A DNA stretch of 64,000 bases from NCBI GenBank assembly GCA_913057435.1, contig CAJXNY010000008.1, positions 62,001-126,000 on the forward strand. Direction: 5' to 3'. The notes below the pieces were generated by a model that searched no databases, had not been told where the DNA came from, and saw nothing but the letters and a program-made list of their open reading frames with translations. Source of the stretch: an uncultured Oceanospirillaceae bacterium (GTDB lineage Bacteria > Pseudomonadota > Gammaproteobacteria > Pseudomonadales > Balneatricaceae). The position numbers were made by a program, and so were the translations under genes. Shown here one piece after another: positions 28,180 through 37,079 of the stretch (its first letter is position 1; every line of letters begins with the position of its first letter).

Positions 28180-29154
28180 GTGACTACAGCCATACCGGTG
28201 GTTATCTGTGATGACTCCCGTCTGGCACGTCGGCAAATGGCGCGTGCATTAGAAGGATGGAATGTCGATGTAAGTTTTGCTGAACATGGTCTTGAAGCGC
28301 TGGATGCGATCAAGATGGGGAAAGCAGACTTGCTGTTTCTCGACCTCAATATGCCAATCATGGATGGCTACGAAGTGCTTGAGCGTATACGCCGGGACGA
28401 CTTGCCTGTGATGGTGATTGTGGTCTCTGGTGATGTGCAGTCGACGGCTTATAATCGGGTAATGGCACTGGGTGCGCTGGATTTTATCAAAAAGCCAACC
28501 ACACCTGCGATCGTTGCAAAGGTGCTTAATCGTTTTGGTTTATTGAGTGAACTTGATAATCCGGTTGAAATAATTGCCGACAGGCCTACTGAATTACCCG
28601 AGTATTATCAGGAAATTGCCAACATTGCGATGGGCCGTGCTGGAGACCTTCTGGCACGCTTGCTTGATGTCTTTGTAAGCCTGCCGATCCCTGTCGTTGC
28701 GTTTAAATCCCGTGATGAGCTTGATCTCCAATTGCATCATGCGGCAGAGCAGCGTATTCAGACCGTTAGCCAGGGGTTTATAGGCAATGGTATCGCAGGT
28801 GAAGCATTGTTGATGTTTCGTGAATCTAATTTTAGTGCCTTGGAACGGTTACTGGGTGCGCAAAGCATGGGCGATCAAAGCATACAGGCCGAGCTGCTGA
28901 TGGAGGTGGCGAATACACTGATAGGCGCTTTTCTGGGGAGTTTTGAGCAGCAGATGGATATCTCGTTCAGTCGCGCCTCACCCGTAATCCTGGATGATTT
29001 TGATGGTCTGGTCGGTGAGGGTGAAGGGTGGCAGCATGCGATGGCCATTAACATTCACTACAGTATTGAAGATTATGATATTCAGTGTGATTTGATGCTG
29101 GTGTTTACGGAAGACTCAACCCCACGACTGCAGCAGATAGCCAGATACTTTTAA
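28180..29154 (+). CDS. Response regulator with CheC/CheX-like output domain
   Basis: A 324-residue protein. The REC domain (1-125) has the acidic pair CDDSR, phospho-Asp55 in FLDLNMP, Ser in VVSGD and Lys in IKKP. The C-terminal domain (~140-320) resembles the CheC family, with ELLMEVANTLIGAFL and QAELL-type helices; CheC proteins are CheY-P phosphatases. The fusion suggests control of chemotaxis or of other REC domains by phosphorylation. Start GTG 28180. Its stop overlaps the following diguanylate cyclase start (TAATG), so the two are translated together. Confidence 0.82.
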   Translation: MTTAIPVVICDDSRLARRQMARALEGWNVDVSFAEHGLEALDAIKMGKADLLFLDLNMPIMDGYEVLERIRRDDLPVMVIVVSGDVQSTAYNRVMALGALDFIKKPTTPAIVAKVLNRFGLLSELDNPVEIIADRPTELPEYYQEIANIAMGRAGDLLARLLDVFVSLPIPVVAFKSRDELDLQLHHAAEQRIQTVSQGFIGNGIAGEALLMFRESNFSALERLLGAQSMGDQSIQAELLMEVANTLIGAFLGSFEQQMDISFSRASPVILDDFDGLVGEGEGWQHAMAINIHYSIEDYDIQCDLMLVFTEDSTPRLQQIARYF

Positions 29155-30128
29155 TGGGTGATCAACAGGATATGAACGGGATTGAAGAGCTTCACTGGCA
29201 GTTGGGCTTGTTGCAGACCCTGGATGTAGGTCTGCTCGTTGTTGACCGTCAGTACAATGTGCAGCTATGGAACAGTTTCATGGCGAATCATTCAGGTGTA
29301 CCCGCCTCGGATATACAACAGCATAATCTAATGGCTGTCTTTAAAGAGCTGCCCGCTGGCTGGTTGCGACGCAAGCTCGACGCCGTGTTCATGCTGAAAA
29401 ATCCATCTTACATATCCTGGGAGCAACGGCCATTTCTGTTTGAATTTAAAAGTCACCGTCCAATTACCGGGCGGGCTTCATTTATGTACCAGAATGTATC
29501 GTTGATTCCCTTAACATCCCCTAATGGCGATGTGAACCATGTTGGGATACTGATTTATGATGTGACCGATGTCGCTATGACGCGTTTACAGCTGCAGGCA
29601 GCGAATGCAAAGCTGAAGGATCTTAGCCGTGAAGATCGCCTCACCGGGCTTTTTAATCGGGGTTACTGGGAAGAGTGTCTGGATCATGAATTCAGTCGCT
29701 ATCAGCGTACACAGGTCAAAAGTTGCCTTGTGATGCTGGATATCGATCATTTCAAAGCGATCAATGATACCTACGGTCACCCGGCGGGGGATGAAGTCAT
29801 TCGACATTTATCTAACCTGCTGGCATCACTGGCGCGAAAAACAGATGTTGTCGGACGCTATGGTGGTGAAGAGTTCGCGGTTGTCTTAATGGATACCGAC
29901 AGTGTTAACGCTGAAATATATTGTGAGCGAGTGCGTCGGGCAGCGGAGAGCATTGAAGTGGAGGCGGGTGATGCGAAAATCAGCTTTACGGTTAGCCTTG
30001 GAGTCAGTGAGCTTCAGGCAGAAACCGGTTCCCCGGCTCAGTGGATTACTCAAGCAGACCAGGCGCTTTACCATGCCAAGCAACATGGTCGTAACCGTTT
30101 CTCTGTATATGGGCTGGGCGATAACTGA
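29154..30128 (+). CDS. PAS-GGDEF diguanylate cyclase
   Basis: A 324-residue cytoplasmic protein: PAS ~10-135, short linker helix, GGDEF ~155-320. The active site is GGEEF (RYGGEEFAVVL), and an RKTD five residues before it fits the RxxD inhibitory site. The substrate-binding LDIDHFKAINDTYGH is intact, so active c-di-GMP synthesis is expected. Overlap with the REC-CheC gene implies a regulatory partnership, with the REC-CheC protein perhaps controlling the cyclase. It is the last gene of the signalling island before a terminator-like hairpin at 30223. Confidence 0.9.
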   Translation: MGDQQDMNGIEELHWQLGLLQTLDVGLLVVDRQYNVQLWNSFMANHSGVPASDIQQHNLMAVFKELPAGWLRRKLDAVFMLKNPSYISWEQRPFLFEFKSHRPITGRASFMYQNVSLIPLTSPNGDVNHVGILIYDVTDVAMTRLQLQAANAKLKDLSREDRLTGLFNRGYWEECLDHEFSRYQRTQVKSCLVMLDIDHFKAINDTYGHPAGDEVIRHLSNLLASLARKTDVVGRYGGEEFAVVLMDTDSVNAEIYCERVRRAAESIEVEAGDAKISFTVSLGVSELQAETGSPAQWITQADQALYHAKQHGRNRFSVYGLGDN

Positions 30129-30222
30129 GCTTAGCTTTAGCGGTGGTTAGTGAGCTTGCCGCTGCGAGGGGACATTAGTCGTGTGGCATAGTGCCTGGCA
30201 CATCAGGCTGTTAATATGGCCA

Positions 30223-30249
30223 GCCCAGTGGTTTTACTGGGGCTTCTTT
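30223..30249 (+). terminator. Probable terminator after the diguanylate cyclase
   Basis: GCCCAGT (30223-30229) pairs with ACTGGGGC (30236-30243) with one bulged G, followed by TTCTTT. Confidence 0.45.
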
Positions 30250-30268
30250 CGCCAGAATTGCCGACGCC

Positions 30269-30904
30269 ATGAACAAAGATAAGCGCCACCAGATTTTCAC
30301 CCGCCTGCGTGATGAAAATCCGCACCCAACGACCGAGCTGGCTTTCAGCACCCCCTTTGAGCTGCTGGTTGCAGTAACGCTGTCGGCTCAGTCCACCGAT
30401 GTTGGCGTGAATAAAGCGACTGCAAAGCTTTTTCCGGTCGCTAACACGCCGGAGGCGATTTATGGCCTGGGTGTAGATGGCCTCAAGGCCTACATCAAAA
30501 CATTGGGCCTGTATAACAGTAAGGCTGAAAACGTGATCAAGGCCTGTCGTATGCTGATTGACCTGCATGGTTCAGAGGTGCCTGAAGATCGTGCTGCGCT
30601 GGAAGCATTGCCTGGGGTTGGGCGTAAAACAGCAAACGTGGTCCTGAATACGGCATTTGGCTGGCCGACCATGGCGGTGGATACTCATATCTTCCGTGTT
30701 TCTAATCGTACCCGTATTGCGCCAGGGAATAATGTGAATGAGGTAGAGCAAAAATTGCTTCGCTTTGTGCCAAAGGAATTTCTGCTTGATGCCCATCACT
30801 GGCTTCTTCTGCATGGGCGATATGTGTGTATAGCCCGTAAACCACGTTGCGGAGCCTGCCTGATTGAAGACCTGTGTGAGTACAAAGAGAAGACGGAGTA
30901 CTAG
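30269..30904 (+). CDS. nth: Endonuclease III
   Basis: A 211-residue base-excision repair glycosylase/AP lyase, the same size as E. coli Nth. The helix-hairpin-helix LPGVGRKTANVVLN carries the catalytic Lys, VDTHIFRVSNR has the catalytic Asp, and the C-terminal 4Fe-4S loop is C-x6-C-x2-C-x5-C (CIARKPRCGACLIEDLC). ATG 30269 has only a weak ribosome site. In E. coli nth follows rsxE; here the rsx cluster is 27 kb away, so that linkage is broken. Confidence 0.96.
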   Translation: MNKDKRHQIFTRLRDENPHPTTELAFSTPFELLVAVTLSAQSTDVGVNKATAKLFPVANTPEAIYGLGVDGLKAYIKTLGLYNSKAENVIKACRMLIDLHGSEVPEDRAALEALPGVGRKTANVVLNTAFGWPTMAVDTHIFRVSNRTRIAPGNNVNEVEQKLLRFVPKEFLLDAHHWLLLHGRYVCIARKPRCGACLIEDLCEYKEKTEY

Positions 30905-31371
30905 CCTCGACCTCTGCTTTTTTGTGGCTACTGTTGTGAGAATAGCGAGTAGGTTGCTCTTTCTGGTGGCCTGCTACTCCAGCGTTTTACCAGAAACAGG
31001 CTGATGTTTTATTTTGCAGGTGCGAAAAATATACGAAGAGTTAACCAGCTGAAATGTTTACTGTTTTATAGTGTTTCTCAATATTATAAGAGAATTTTGC
31101 GCGTCTGTTCACCATAGAAATATTACATTTATCGAAAGTTAATGATTTCTGGTGTGGTCAAAAAATAATCACATACGCGTTGTGTTTAATCATGGCCTTA
31201 TATTATAGTGATTCCATTATGTTTGGCACTACTCTTATGACGCTCGGGCAGGGAATATTAATAATTTTCTCTGTCGGCTCCTGTAGTCATCGAGCATAAT
31301 GTAATGAGGTAGTCATACTAATCAATAGTATGACTCAGACGACTACCCGAAATTGCGATGAGAGCAGGAAG
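30905..31371 (+). other. Intergenic region with a candidate promoter and long leader of the cold-shock gene
   Basis: AT-rich 467 bp with no credible gene. TTGTGT (31180-31185), a 17-bp spacer and TTATAG (31203-31208) form a plausible sigma-70 promoter. It would give a leader of about 157 nt, close to the long leader known for E. coli cspA. The 3' part holds the alternative hairpins described separately. Nothing else was seen between 30905 and 31179. Confidence 0.45.
31308..31347 (+). promoter_or_regulatory. Two competing hairpins in the cold-shock gene leader
   Basis: AGTCATACT (31311-31319) pairs perfectly with AGTATGACT (31327-31335) across a 7-nt loop. GGTAGTC (31308-31314), which shares four bases with the first arm, can instead pair with GACTACC (31341-31347). 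The two stems are mutually exclusive, as expected of an RNA thermosensor or switch just upstream of the ribosome site. Confidence 0.5.
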
Positions 31372-31581
31372 ATGGCTGATAAAAAGACTGGTACAGTGAA
31401 GTGGTTTAACGATGAGAAAGGTTATGGCTTCATTGAACGTGAGAGCGGCAAAGACTTGTTCGTTCATTTCCGTTCAATCATTGGCGAGGGTCGTCGTACA
31501 CTGCTTGAAGGCCAGTCAGTAAGCTTTATTGAAGTGGATGGCCAGAAAGGGCCACAGGCAGATCAGGTTAGCCCTCAGTAG
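31372..31581 (+). CDS. Cold-shock domain protein (CspA family)
   Basis: A 69-residue single cold-shock domain that binds single-stranded RNA/DNA. It has [16 protein letters not shown] with RNP-1 reading KGYGFI (usually KGFGFI), and RNP-2 as DLFVHF (usually DVFVHF). The [17 protein letters not shown] end is typical of CspA-type proteins. ATG 31372 begins the conserved domain after MADK; an upstream in-frame ATG at 31330 would add a non-conserved extension lying in the leader hairpin. It is monocistronic with a strong terminator. Confidence 0.95.
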   Translation: MADKKTGTVKWFNDEKGYGFIERESGKDLFVHFRSIIGEGRRTLLEGQSVSFIEVDGQKGPQADQVSPQ

Positions 31582-31608
31582 TCTCTGATGCCTTTAGATT
31601 ACTGAAAG

Positions 31609-31631
31609 GCAGGCCGTTGGCCTGCTTTTTT
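31609..31631 (+). terminator. Rho-independent terminator of the cold-shock gene
   Basis: GCAGGCC, GTT loop, GGCCTGC, then T6. Confidence 0.9.
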
Positions 31632-31975
31632 ATATTCAATATATTGCACAAAGTATAGTGATTTTTAACAGACAGAAGCGTGACGCTACTTCACTCTCCG
31701 CATTACAATGTATAGTGTCGATGATAGTATAATCCATCCCCAGTTAGCATCTTTCAGTTGATGCTCATTTAGATATTCTTGTTGGATATTCATAAGCGTA
31801 TACAACAGATTTTCTTATCCCGGTTATGTTTCTTAAAGCATTTCAAACGGTTAGGCCCAGGTTTTAGGCGAAATAAATCTCATGTGCTATTGTTTGATGG
31901 CGCTGCCAATGCAGGTAGCGGCTCTACCTGACATGAAGACTGCCTGCAGGTAGTTCTATACAGGGTGGGATGCAT
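31632..31975 (+). other. Intergenic region ahead of ybaN-like gene with alternative pairing
   Basis: No gene seen. CTACCTG (31924-31930) can pair with an upstream CAGGTAG (31912-31918, 5-nt loop) or with a second copy of CAGGTAG (31947-31953, 16-nt loop). The second pairing lies 8 nt before the ribosome-binding AGGGTGGG (31962-31969). A mutually exclusive leader structure is possible; no promoter was identified with confidence. Confidence 0.35.
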
Positions 31976-32368
31976 ATGAAGCGAGTAATGTTCTTTTCAG
32001 CAGGTGTGATTGCATTGCTGCTGGGTCTTATCGGTGTTGTCTTACCGTTACTGCCAACAACCCCGTTTGTGTTAGTGGCAGCCTGGTGCTTTGCCCGTTC
32101 ATCGCCGCGCTTTCATCGTATGCTGCTCGAGCATCGGCTGTTTGGGCAGCTGATTAGAGACTGGGAGCAGCATGGTATTATCCCGCTAAAGGTCAAGTGC
32201 CTGTCAACGACAATGATGCTGGTAATGGTCAGTTACCCACTGCTGTTCAGGTCGTTCGACCTGTCTCTCAAAGCCCTTGTTGTACTCACCGTAATCGTTG
32301 CTCTGGCATATATCTGGAGTCGGCCCTCGGTTGCTGATCCATTACGGGAGAGCCAGCCCCGCACCTGA
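31976..32368 (+). CDS. DUF454 (YbaN) family inner-membrane protein
   Basis: A 130-residue membrane protein of the YbaN/DUF454 family. The first TM helix carries the conserved LLPLLPTTPFVLVAAWCFARSS block with the SPR(F) that follows it. Two closely spaced TM helices near the C-terminus complete the three-helix layout. The biochemical role is not known to me. ATG 31976 is preferred over ATG 31970, because AGGGTGGG is then 6 nt upstream instead of abutting the start. Confidence 0.88.
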   Translation: MKRVMFFSAGVIALLLGLIGVVLPLLPTTPFVLVAAWCFARSSPRFHRMLLEHRLFGQLIRDWEQHGIIPLKVKCLSTTMMLVMVSYPLLFRSFDLSLKALVVLTVIVALAYIWSRPSVADPLRESQPRT

Positions 32369-32391
32369 GGTGATTGCCGTAGCCCCCATAC

Positions 32392-32420
32392 TCGACAGGG
32401 GGTATAGACTCTGGCTACAA
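32392..32420 (+). promoter_or_regulatory. Sigma-70-type promoter for topB
   Basis: The -35 hexamer TCGACA (32392-32397), a 17-bp spacer and the -10 hexamer TACAAT (32415-32420) each match 5 of 6 consensus bases. The predicted leader is about 37 nt before the topB ATG. Confidence 0.6.
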
Positions 32421-32463
32421 TGCGACTGTTTATTTATACAGTATTTGCTGTGAGTCCTGAGTC

Positions 32464-34440
32464 ATGATTCTGTACATCGCTGAAAAACCGAGCCTGGGCC
32501 GTGCTATTGCGGCTGTTCTGCCTAAACCCCATAAAAATGAAGACGGTTGCATTCGTGCTTCAGATGGCTCGGTGGTCAGCTGGTGTATCGGCCACCTGCT
32601 GGAGCAGGCTGAACCGGATGCTTATGATGAGCGTTATAAGTCATGGCAGCTGGCCCATCTCCCTATTATTCCCGATAACTGGAAACTGGAAGCCAAGCCG
32701 AAAACGCGTAAGCAGCTGGCGGTACTACGTAAGCTGGTTAAAGAAGCGGACCAGCTGGTGCATGCCGGTGACCCTGATCGTGAAGGACAGTTGCTGGTGG
32801 ATGAAGTGATTGATTACCTGGGGGTGAAAGGGGCACGACGAGAAGGGGTTAAACGCTGTCTGATCAGCGATCTGAATCCGGCTGCGGTGCGCAAAGCCCT
32901 GCAGCAGCTACGTGACAATCGCGAGTTTATGCCCCTGTCGGTGTCTGCGCTGGCCCGTTCCCGGGCGGACTGGCTGTACGGTATTAATATGACACGGGCG
33001 TATACTATTCAGGGGCGACAGGCGGGCTACAACGGTGTGCTATCAGTCGGCCGGGTGCAGACACCGATTCTTGGATTGGTTGTACGTCGTGACCAGGAGA
33101 TCGAGGCGTTCAGGCCCGTGCCTTATTTTGAAGTACTGGCATTGTTAAAGACTGCCGCAGGCGAGTTGTTCAAAGCCCGCTGGCTGCCCAGTGAAGCCTG
33201 TCGCCCCTGGCAGGATGAAGAGGGCCGGGTACTGTCCCGGTCGCTGGCAGAAAACGTTGTGGCGCGTATTCATAACCAGCCCGGCAGTGTGGTGTCAGCG
33301 TCAGACAAACGTAAGCAGCAGGCCGCACCATTACCCTATAGCCTGTCTTCATTACAGATTGATGCGGCAAAACGCTTTGGTTTGAATGCCAAGCGAGTAC
33401 TGGATACCTGTCAGGGGCTATATGAGAAGCATAAACTGATCACTTACCCACGTTCGGACTGTCGCTACCTGCCCGCTGAGCACTTTAGCGAAGCGGCTGC
33501 GGTGATCGGTGCGGTGGGCTTCTGTTGCCCCGGGCTGGCTGTTGCCGGGCAGCAGGCTGATCTGTCGCTGCGTAGCAAAACATGGAACGATAAAAGGGTC
33601 GAAGCTCATCACGCGATTATCCCGACGGCGAAAAAAGTAGATCCGACCCGCCTCAGCAGCGATGAGCAGAAGGTCTATGAGTTGATCGCCCGCCAGTATA
33701 TTGCTCAGTTTTATCCCGCCTGGTGTTACAGCGACAGGCAGCTTGATATCGAAATCTCTGGTGGGCTGTTTCGTGCGCGGGCCAGGCAAACGCTGGATCC
33801 GGGCTGGAAGCTATTGTTTGGCGGGGTTAAGCGTGCGGTCGATGCGAATACTGATGAAGGTGAGCAGTCAGCCCTGCCTGACCTTAAAAAAGGAGATAAG
33901 GTGCAGTGCACCGAAGGCTGTTTGCTGGAAAAAATGACTCAGCCCGCTAAATCGTTTACTGATGCCACACTGCTGGCAGCAATGACGGGTATTGCCCGCT
34001 TTGTTAAAGACCCTGAGTTGAGAAAAGTACTTAAAGAAACCGATGGACTGGGGACCGAGGCCACCCGTGCGGGCATCATCGAGCTGCTATTTCGCCGCAC
34101 ATTTCTGCAACGAGATGGCAAGACGATTCATGCTACCGATACCGGGCGGGCGTTGATTAACAGCCTGCCAGAATTGGCAACGCAGCCGGATATGACTGCC
34201 CGTTGGGAGTCTCAGCTAAACGATATTTGCCAGCGGGTCACTAGTTATCAAGGGTTTATGCAGCCACTGACGGAAAGCTTGCAGCAGCTGATTGTGCAGG
34301 CTTGTGCCGGTGTGCCAGAGGCGCTGCGTGGGGTCCGGGCGGTTTCCTCTCAGCCACCCCGGCGACGAAAAAGTTCATCGGCTGGCAGTCGCAAGAAAAA
34401 GGCTGCTCAGGGTACGCGGCGACGTGCAGCAGCGAGTTAA
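32464..34440 (+). CDS. topB: DNA topoisomerase III
   Basis: A 658-residue type IA topoisomerase. The TOPRIM domain begins ILYIAEKPSLGRAIA, with acidic triad HAGDPDREGQLL near residues 100-111. The active-site Tyr lies in LITYPRSDCRYLP around residue 328, and GLGTEATRAGIIE is the conserved C-terminal block. The protein ends in a Lys/Arg/Ser-rich basic tail (RRRKSS, RKKKAA) that likely binds DNA; there are no zinc fingers, as is usual for TopB. It acts in decatenation and recombination intermediate resolution. Monocistronic with its own promoter. Confidence 0.96.
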   Translation: MILYIAEKPSLGRAIAAVLPKPHKNEDGCIRASDGSVVSWCIGHLLEQAEPDAYDERYKSWQLAHLPIIPDNWKLEAKPKTRKQLAVLRKLVKEADQLVHAGDPDREGQLLVDEVIDYLGVKGARREGVKRCLISDLNPAAVRKALQQLRDNREFMPLSVSALARSRADWLYGINMTRAYTIQGRQAGYNGVLSVGRVQTPILGLVVRRDQEIEAFRPVPYFEVLALLKTAAGELFKARWLPSEACRPWQDEEGRVLSRSLAENVVARIHNQPGSVVSASDKRKQQAAPLPYSLSSLQIDAAKRFGLNAKRVLDTCQGLYEKHKLITYPRSDCRYLPAEHFSEAAAVIGAVGFCCPGLAVAGQQADLSLRSKTWNDKRVEAHHAIIPTAKKVDPTRLSSDEQKVYELIARQYIAQFYPAWCYSDRQLDIEISGGLFRARARQTLDPGWKLLFGGVKRAVDANTDEGEQSALPDLKKGDKVQCTEGCLLEKMTQPAKSFTDATLLAAMTGIARFVKDPELRKVLKETDGLGTEATRAGIIELLFRRTFLQRDGKTIHATDTGRALINSLPELATQPDMTARWESQLNDICQRVTSYQGFMQPLTESLQQLIVQACAGVPEALRGVRAVSSQPPRRRKSSSAGSRKKKAAQGTRRRAAAS

Positions 34441-34712
34441 GCTGCTGCTTTCTGGCTAGGTTATTTCGTTAACATTTATTTATTTTAACGATGTTTAAAT
34501 ATAGTCTTCAACCATTTGTTTTTAAAGGTACTGATTCAAGTCAATGCTTTTTTATGCTTGTTTTTGAGTATGTTTTCGATTTGTAACCTTTACGCTGGGC
34601 TGGCTGCGCAGTATATTTCGCGCCTTACATAAAATCAGGTAGATATCAGAGCGGTTGTCATCGGTTTTTATCGATACGCCTGAGCGTCAGTCTGTTTGCA
34701 TAAGGAACAAGC

Positions 34713-36242
34713 ATGAATCGCGTAAATGGCCGGGAAGTACTGCTGCAGGTGGGTGAAGAGCTGGTCACAACAACAGACCTGAAAGGTACGATCACCTACT
34801 GTAATGATGCATTCTGCCGGGTGAGTGGCTATAACCGCGAGTCACTACTTGGGCGGCCCCATAATATGATCCGCCACCCGGATATGCCTGCAGCTGCCTT
34901 TGGTGACTTATGGGGCAAATTGCGCAATGGGCAACCCTGGCGCGGAGTGGTCAAAAACCGCACTCGTGATGGCGGTTATTACTGGGTAGATGCCTACGTG
35001 ACTCCGTTACATGAGGGTAATCAGATTGTTGGTTATCAGTCGGTGCGCCGTCGGCCAGCTGACCGCGTAAAGCAGCGGGCTCAGCAGCTGTATGCGAAGG
35101 AGCAGCAGTTCAGCCTGGGTAAGTTGATGCGGGCCGCCAGGGTGCCGTTGTGGTCGATAAGTGTGCTGGCAACACTGGGTTTGACCCTGTCTTTGTTATC
35201 TGTTCAGGCACTGATTCCACTGGCTCTGGTTACCATGCTGACGGTTATGCTGTTTTCGGATGAGCTGTTACGATTGCCTCGTCTGGTAAAAGGGCTACAG
35301 CGTGAGTACGACAGCGCATTGTGTCGGGCGGTGTATACCGGTTCTGATAAATTCAGTGTCGTTAACTATCACCTGCAGATGAAGGACGCCCGTATTGCTA
35401 CGGTGCTGGGACGTACCCGCGATGCTGCGGGGCAACTGCAAACCATTGCCCAGTCGCTGACGAGTTCCGTCGAATCACTTGAGGTAGGGGCTGGGCAACA
35501 GCGTAAAGAAATCGAGCAGGTGGCTGCCGCGATTCACCAGATGGCCTGTACCATTGAAGAAGTTGCACGTAATACCCAGAATACCAGTAGCCAGACGCAG
35601 CAGGTGGTTGATGAGTGTGAGCGGGTGATGGCCACCAGTCAGAGCAGCTGTCAGGAGATTCGCCAGCTGGCAGACAGTGTTAGCCAGGCCAGTGATCAGG
35701 CACAGGCGCTGTCGGGTAAGGTCGATGGTGTCCAGGCGGTTATGGGCGAGATTCAGGCAATTGCGGAGCAGACTAATTTGTTGGCACTCAATGCGGCGAT
35801 TGAAGCAGCTCGTGCAGGCTCGTATGGACGCGGCTTTGCGGTGGTGGCTGATGAGGTCCGTAACCTGTCGGCACGCACTGCTGAAATTACCGAGCTTAGC
35901 CAGCGCCATATGACGGAAGTCCGAGAAGCCTTACAGTTGCTGGTCAGGCAGAGTGGGCAGGGTTATAACCAGTCTGAACGTTGTCTGCTCAGTGCCCAGG
36001 AGAGTGAGCAGGGAGTGGGGCGGATTACCGGCTCAATTCATGCCATCGCTGATCTGTCTTCCCAGATTGCTGCGGCCGCAGAACAGCAGCATATGGTCGC
36101 CAATGAGATTGGCCAGGGAATTGAGAAGATCAACACGGTTGCAGACCTCAGTGTCAGCAGTACCCGGGATGTACATGAAGATGCCCGTAGCCTGAACGCT
36201 CGAGTGCTGGGTCTGCAGGACCTGAGTGCAACCTTTGGCTAG
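34713..36242 (+). CDS. Aer-like chemoreceptor with N-terminal PAS domain
   Basis: A 509-residue energy-taxis-type receptor. The cytoplasmic PAS domain spans 1-115 ([26 protein letters not shown]) and closely resembles the FAD-binding PAS of Aer. A hydrophobic segment ~145-190 gives two TM passes without a periplasmic domain, followed by a methyl-accepting signalling domain with the hairpin tip [20 protein letters not shown] and [13 protein letters not shown]. It probably senses redox or oxygen and signals to CheA/CheW, none of which are in this window. There is no C-terminal CheR-tethering pentapeptide. Confidence 0.92.
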   Translation: MNRVNGREVLLQVGEELVTTTDLKGTITYCNDAFCRVSGYNRESLLGRPHNMIRHPDMPAAAFGDLWGKLRNGQPWRGVVKNRTRDGGYYWVDAYVTPLHEGNQIVGYQSVRRRPADRVKQRAQQLYAKEQQFSLGKLMRAARVPLWSISVLATLGLTLSLLSVQALIPLALVTMLTVMLFSDELLRLPRLVKGLQREYDSALCRAVYTGSDKFSVVNYHLQMKDARIATVLGRTRDAAGQLQTIAQSLTSSVESLEVGAGQQRKEIEQVAAAIHQMACTIEEVARNTQNTSSQTQQVVDECERVMATSQSSCQEIRQLADSVSQASDQAQALSGKVDGVQAVMGEIQAIAEQTNLLALNAAIEAARAGSYGRGFAVVADEVRNLSARTAEITELSQRHMTEVREALQLLVRQSGQGYNQSERCLLSAQESEQGVGRITGSIHAIADLSSQIAAAAEQQHMVANEIGQGIEKINTVADLSVSSTRDVHEDARSLNARVLGLQDLSATFG

Positions 36243-36346
36243 CAGCCTGTCGGACTTAGTATTGATCTGCTGCCTTGCCTCGCTACGATCAATCAGGACG
36301 ACAGACTGTTAGCGGCTGAGGTTCGCTGTCTCTATCGGTTTCTTTG

Positions 36347-36372
36347 ACGCCAGCGTAATCGCTGGCGTTTCT
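36347..36372 (+). terminator. Terminator after the Aer-like gene
   Basis: ACGCCAGCG (36347-36355), TAAT loop, CGCTGGCGT (36360-36368), then TTCT. The T-run is short. Confidence 0.6.
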
Positions 36373-36422
36373 GTATCTGGCCCCCATGTTAGAGTAACCC
36401 CTGAAAAGCAGAGGGGTATGTG

Positions 36423-37031
36423 ATGAGCATGGGTAAAGTATTTCGCGCGGTACAGTGGTATGGCAAATGCCTGAGTGGCCAGGACCTGAGTCAGGCGGAC
36501 TTTCGTGACGCCGGCTTGCAGGAGGCTGATCTGAGCTACTGTTGCCTGAGTGAAGCGGACCTGAGGGGGGCGGACCTCAGTGGGGCAAACCTGTATAAGG
36601 CAGACCTGACCAATGCCCGCTTGCAGGGGGCGACACTACGCGACTGTGATCTCTTCCATAGTCAGCTTAGCGGAGCTGATTTCAGTGATGCTTGCCTGAG
36701 TAAGGCCAACCTTAATGCTGCGGTTGCGGTGAATAGCTGTTTTGATGGTGCTGATTTTTTTGAGACCAGCTTTTATAACGCAGACCTGACCGGAGCCAGT
36801 CTGAAAAAAGCTGACTTCTTTCACGCTGATCTGTTTCACACTTGTCTGGTTGGGGCTGATTGTAGTGGCAGTGATTTTACGGAGAGTTATCTCACCAATG
36901 CTCAACTCAGTGGGGTGAACTTCAGTCAGGCGGATCTGAGCGGAGCTACGATGCCAGATGGACAGATCTGTGCGTCGGCTTCGATTGGGCGGTGTCGTGT
37001 TCAGGGCGCTGTTGAAACAGAGGATGTATAG
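36423..37031 (+). CDS. Pentapeptide-repeat protein
   Basis: A 202-residue protein built almost wholly of A(D/N)LXX pentapeptide repeats (ADLRGADLSGANLYKADL and similar) from about residue 18 to 180, which would fold as a right-handed quadrilateral beta-helix. Cysteines recur at repeat positions. Some family members (Qnr, MfpA, McbG) mimic DNA and protect gyrase, but the overall spread of functions is wide. ATG 36423 has GAGGGG 6 nt upstream. It is convergent with the CvfB-like gene across a strong hairpin. Confidence 0.88.
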   Translation: MSMGKVFRAVQWYGKCLSGQDLSQADFRDAGLQEADLSYCCLSEADLRGADLSGANLYKADLTNARLQGATLRDCDLFHSQLSGADFSDACLSKANLNAAVAVNSCFDGADFFETSFYNADLTGASLKKADFFHADLFHTCLVGADCSGSDFTESYLTNAQLSGVNFSQADLSGATMPDGQICASASIGRCRVQGAVETEDV

Positions 37032-37034
37032 CGC

Positions 37035-37073
37035 CGGGTATGAACACTGTTGTGGAAACAGTGTTCATACCCG
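37035..37073. other. Perfect 17-bp hairpin between convergent genes
   Basis: CGGGTATGAACACTGTT (37035-37051) and its exact reverse complement (37057-37073) with a 5-nt loop, sitting in the 48-bp gap between convergent genes. Neither side carries a T-run. It may block read-through in both directions or protect 3' ends. Confidence 0.7.
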
Positions 37074-37079
37074 CGGTAT

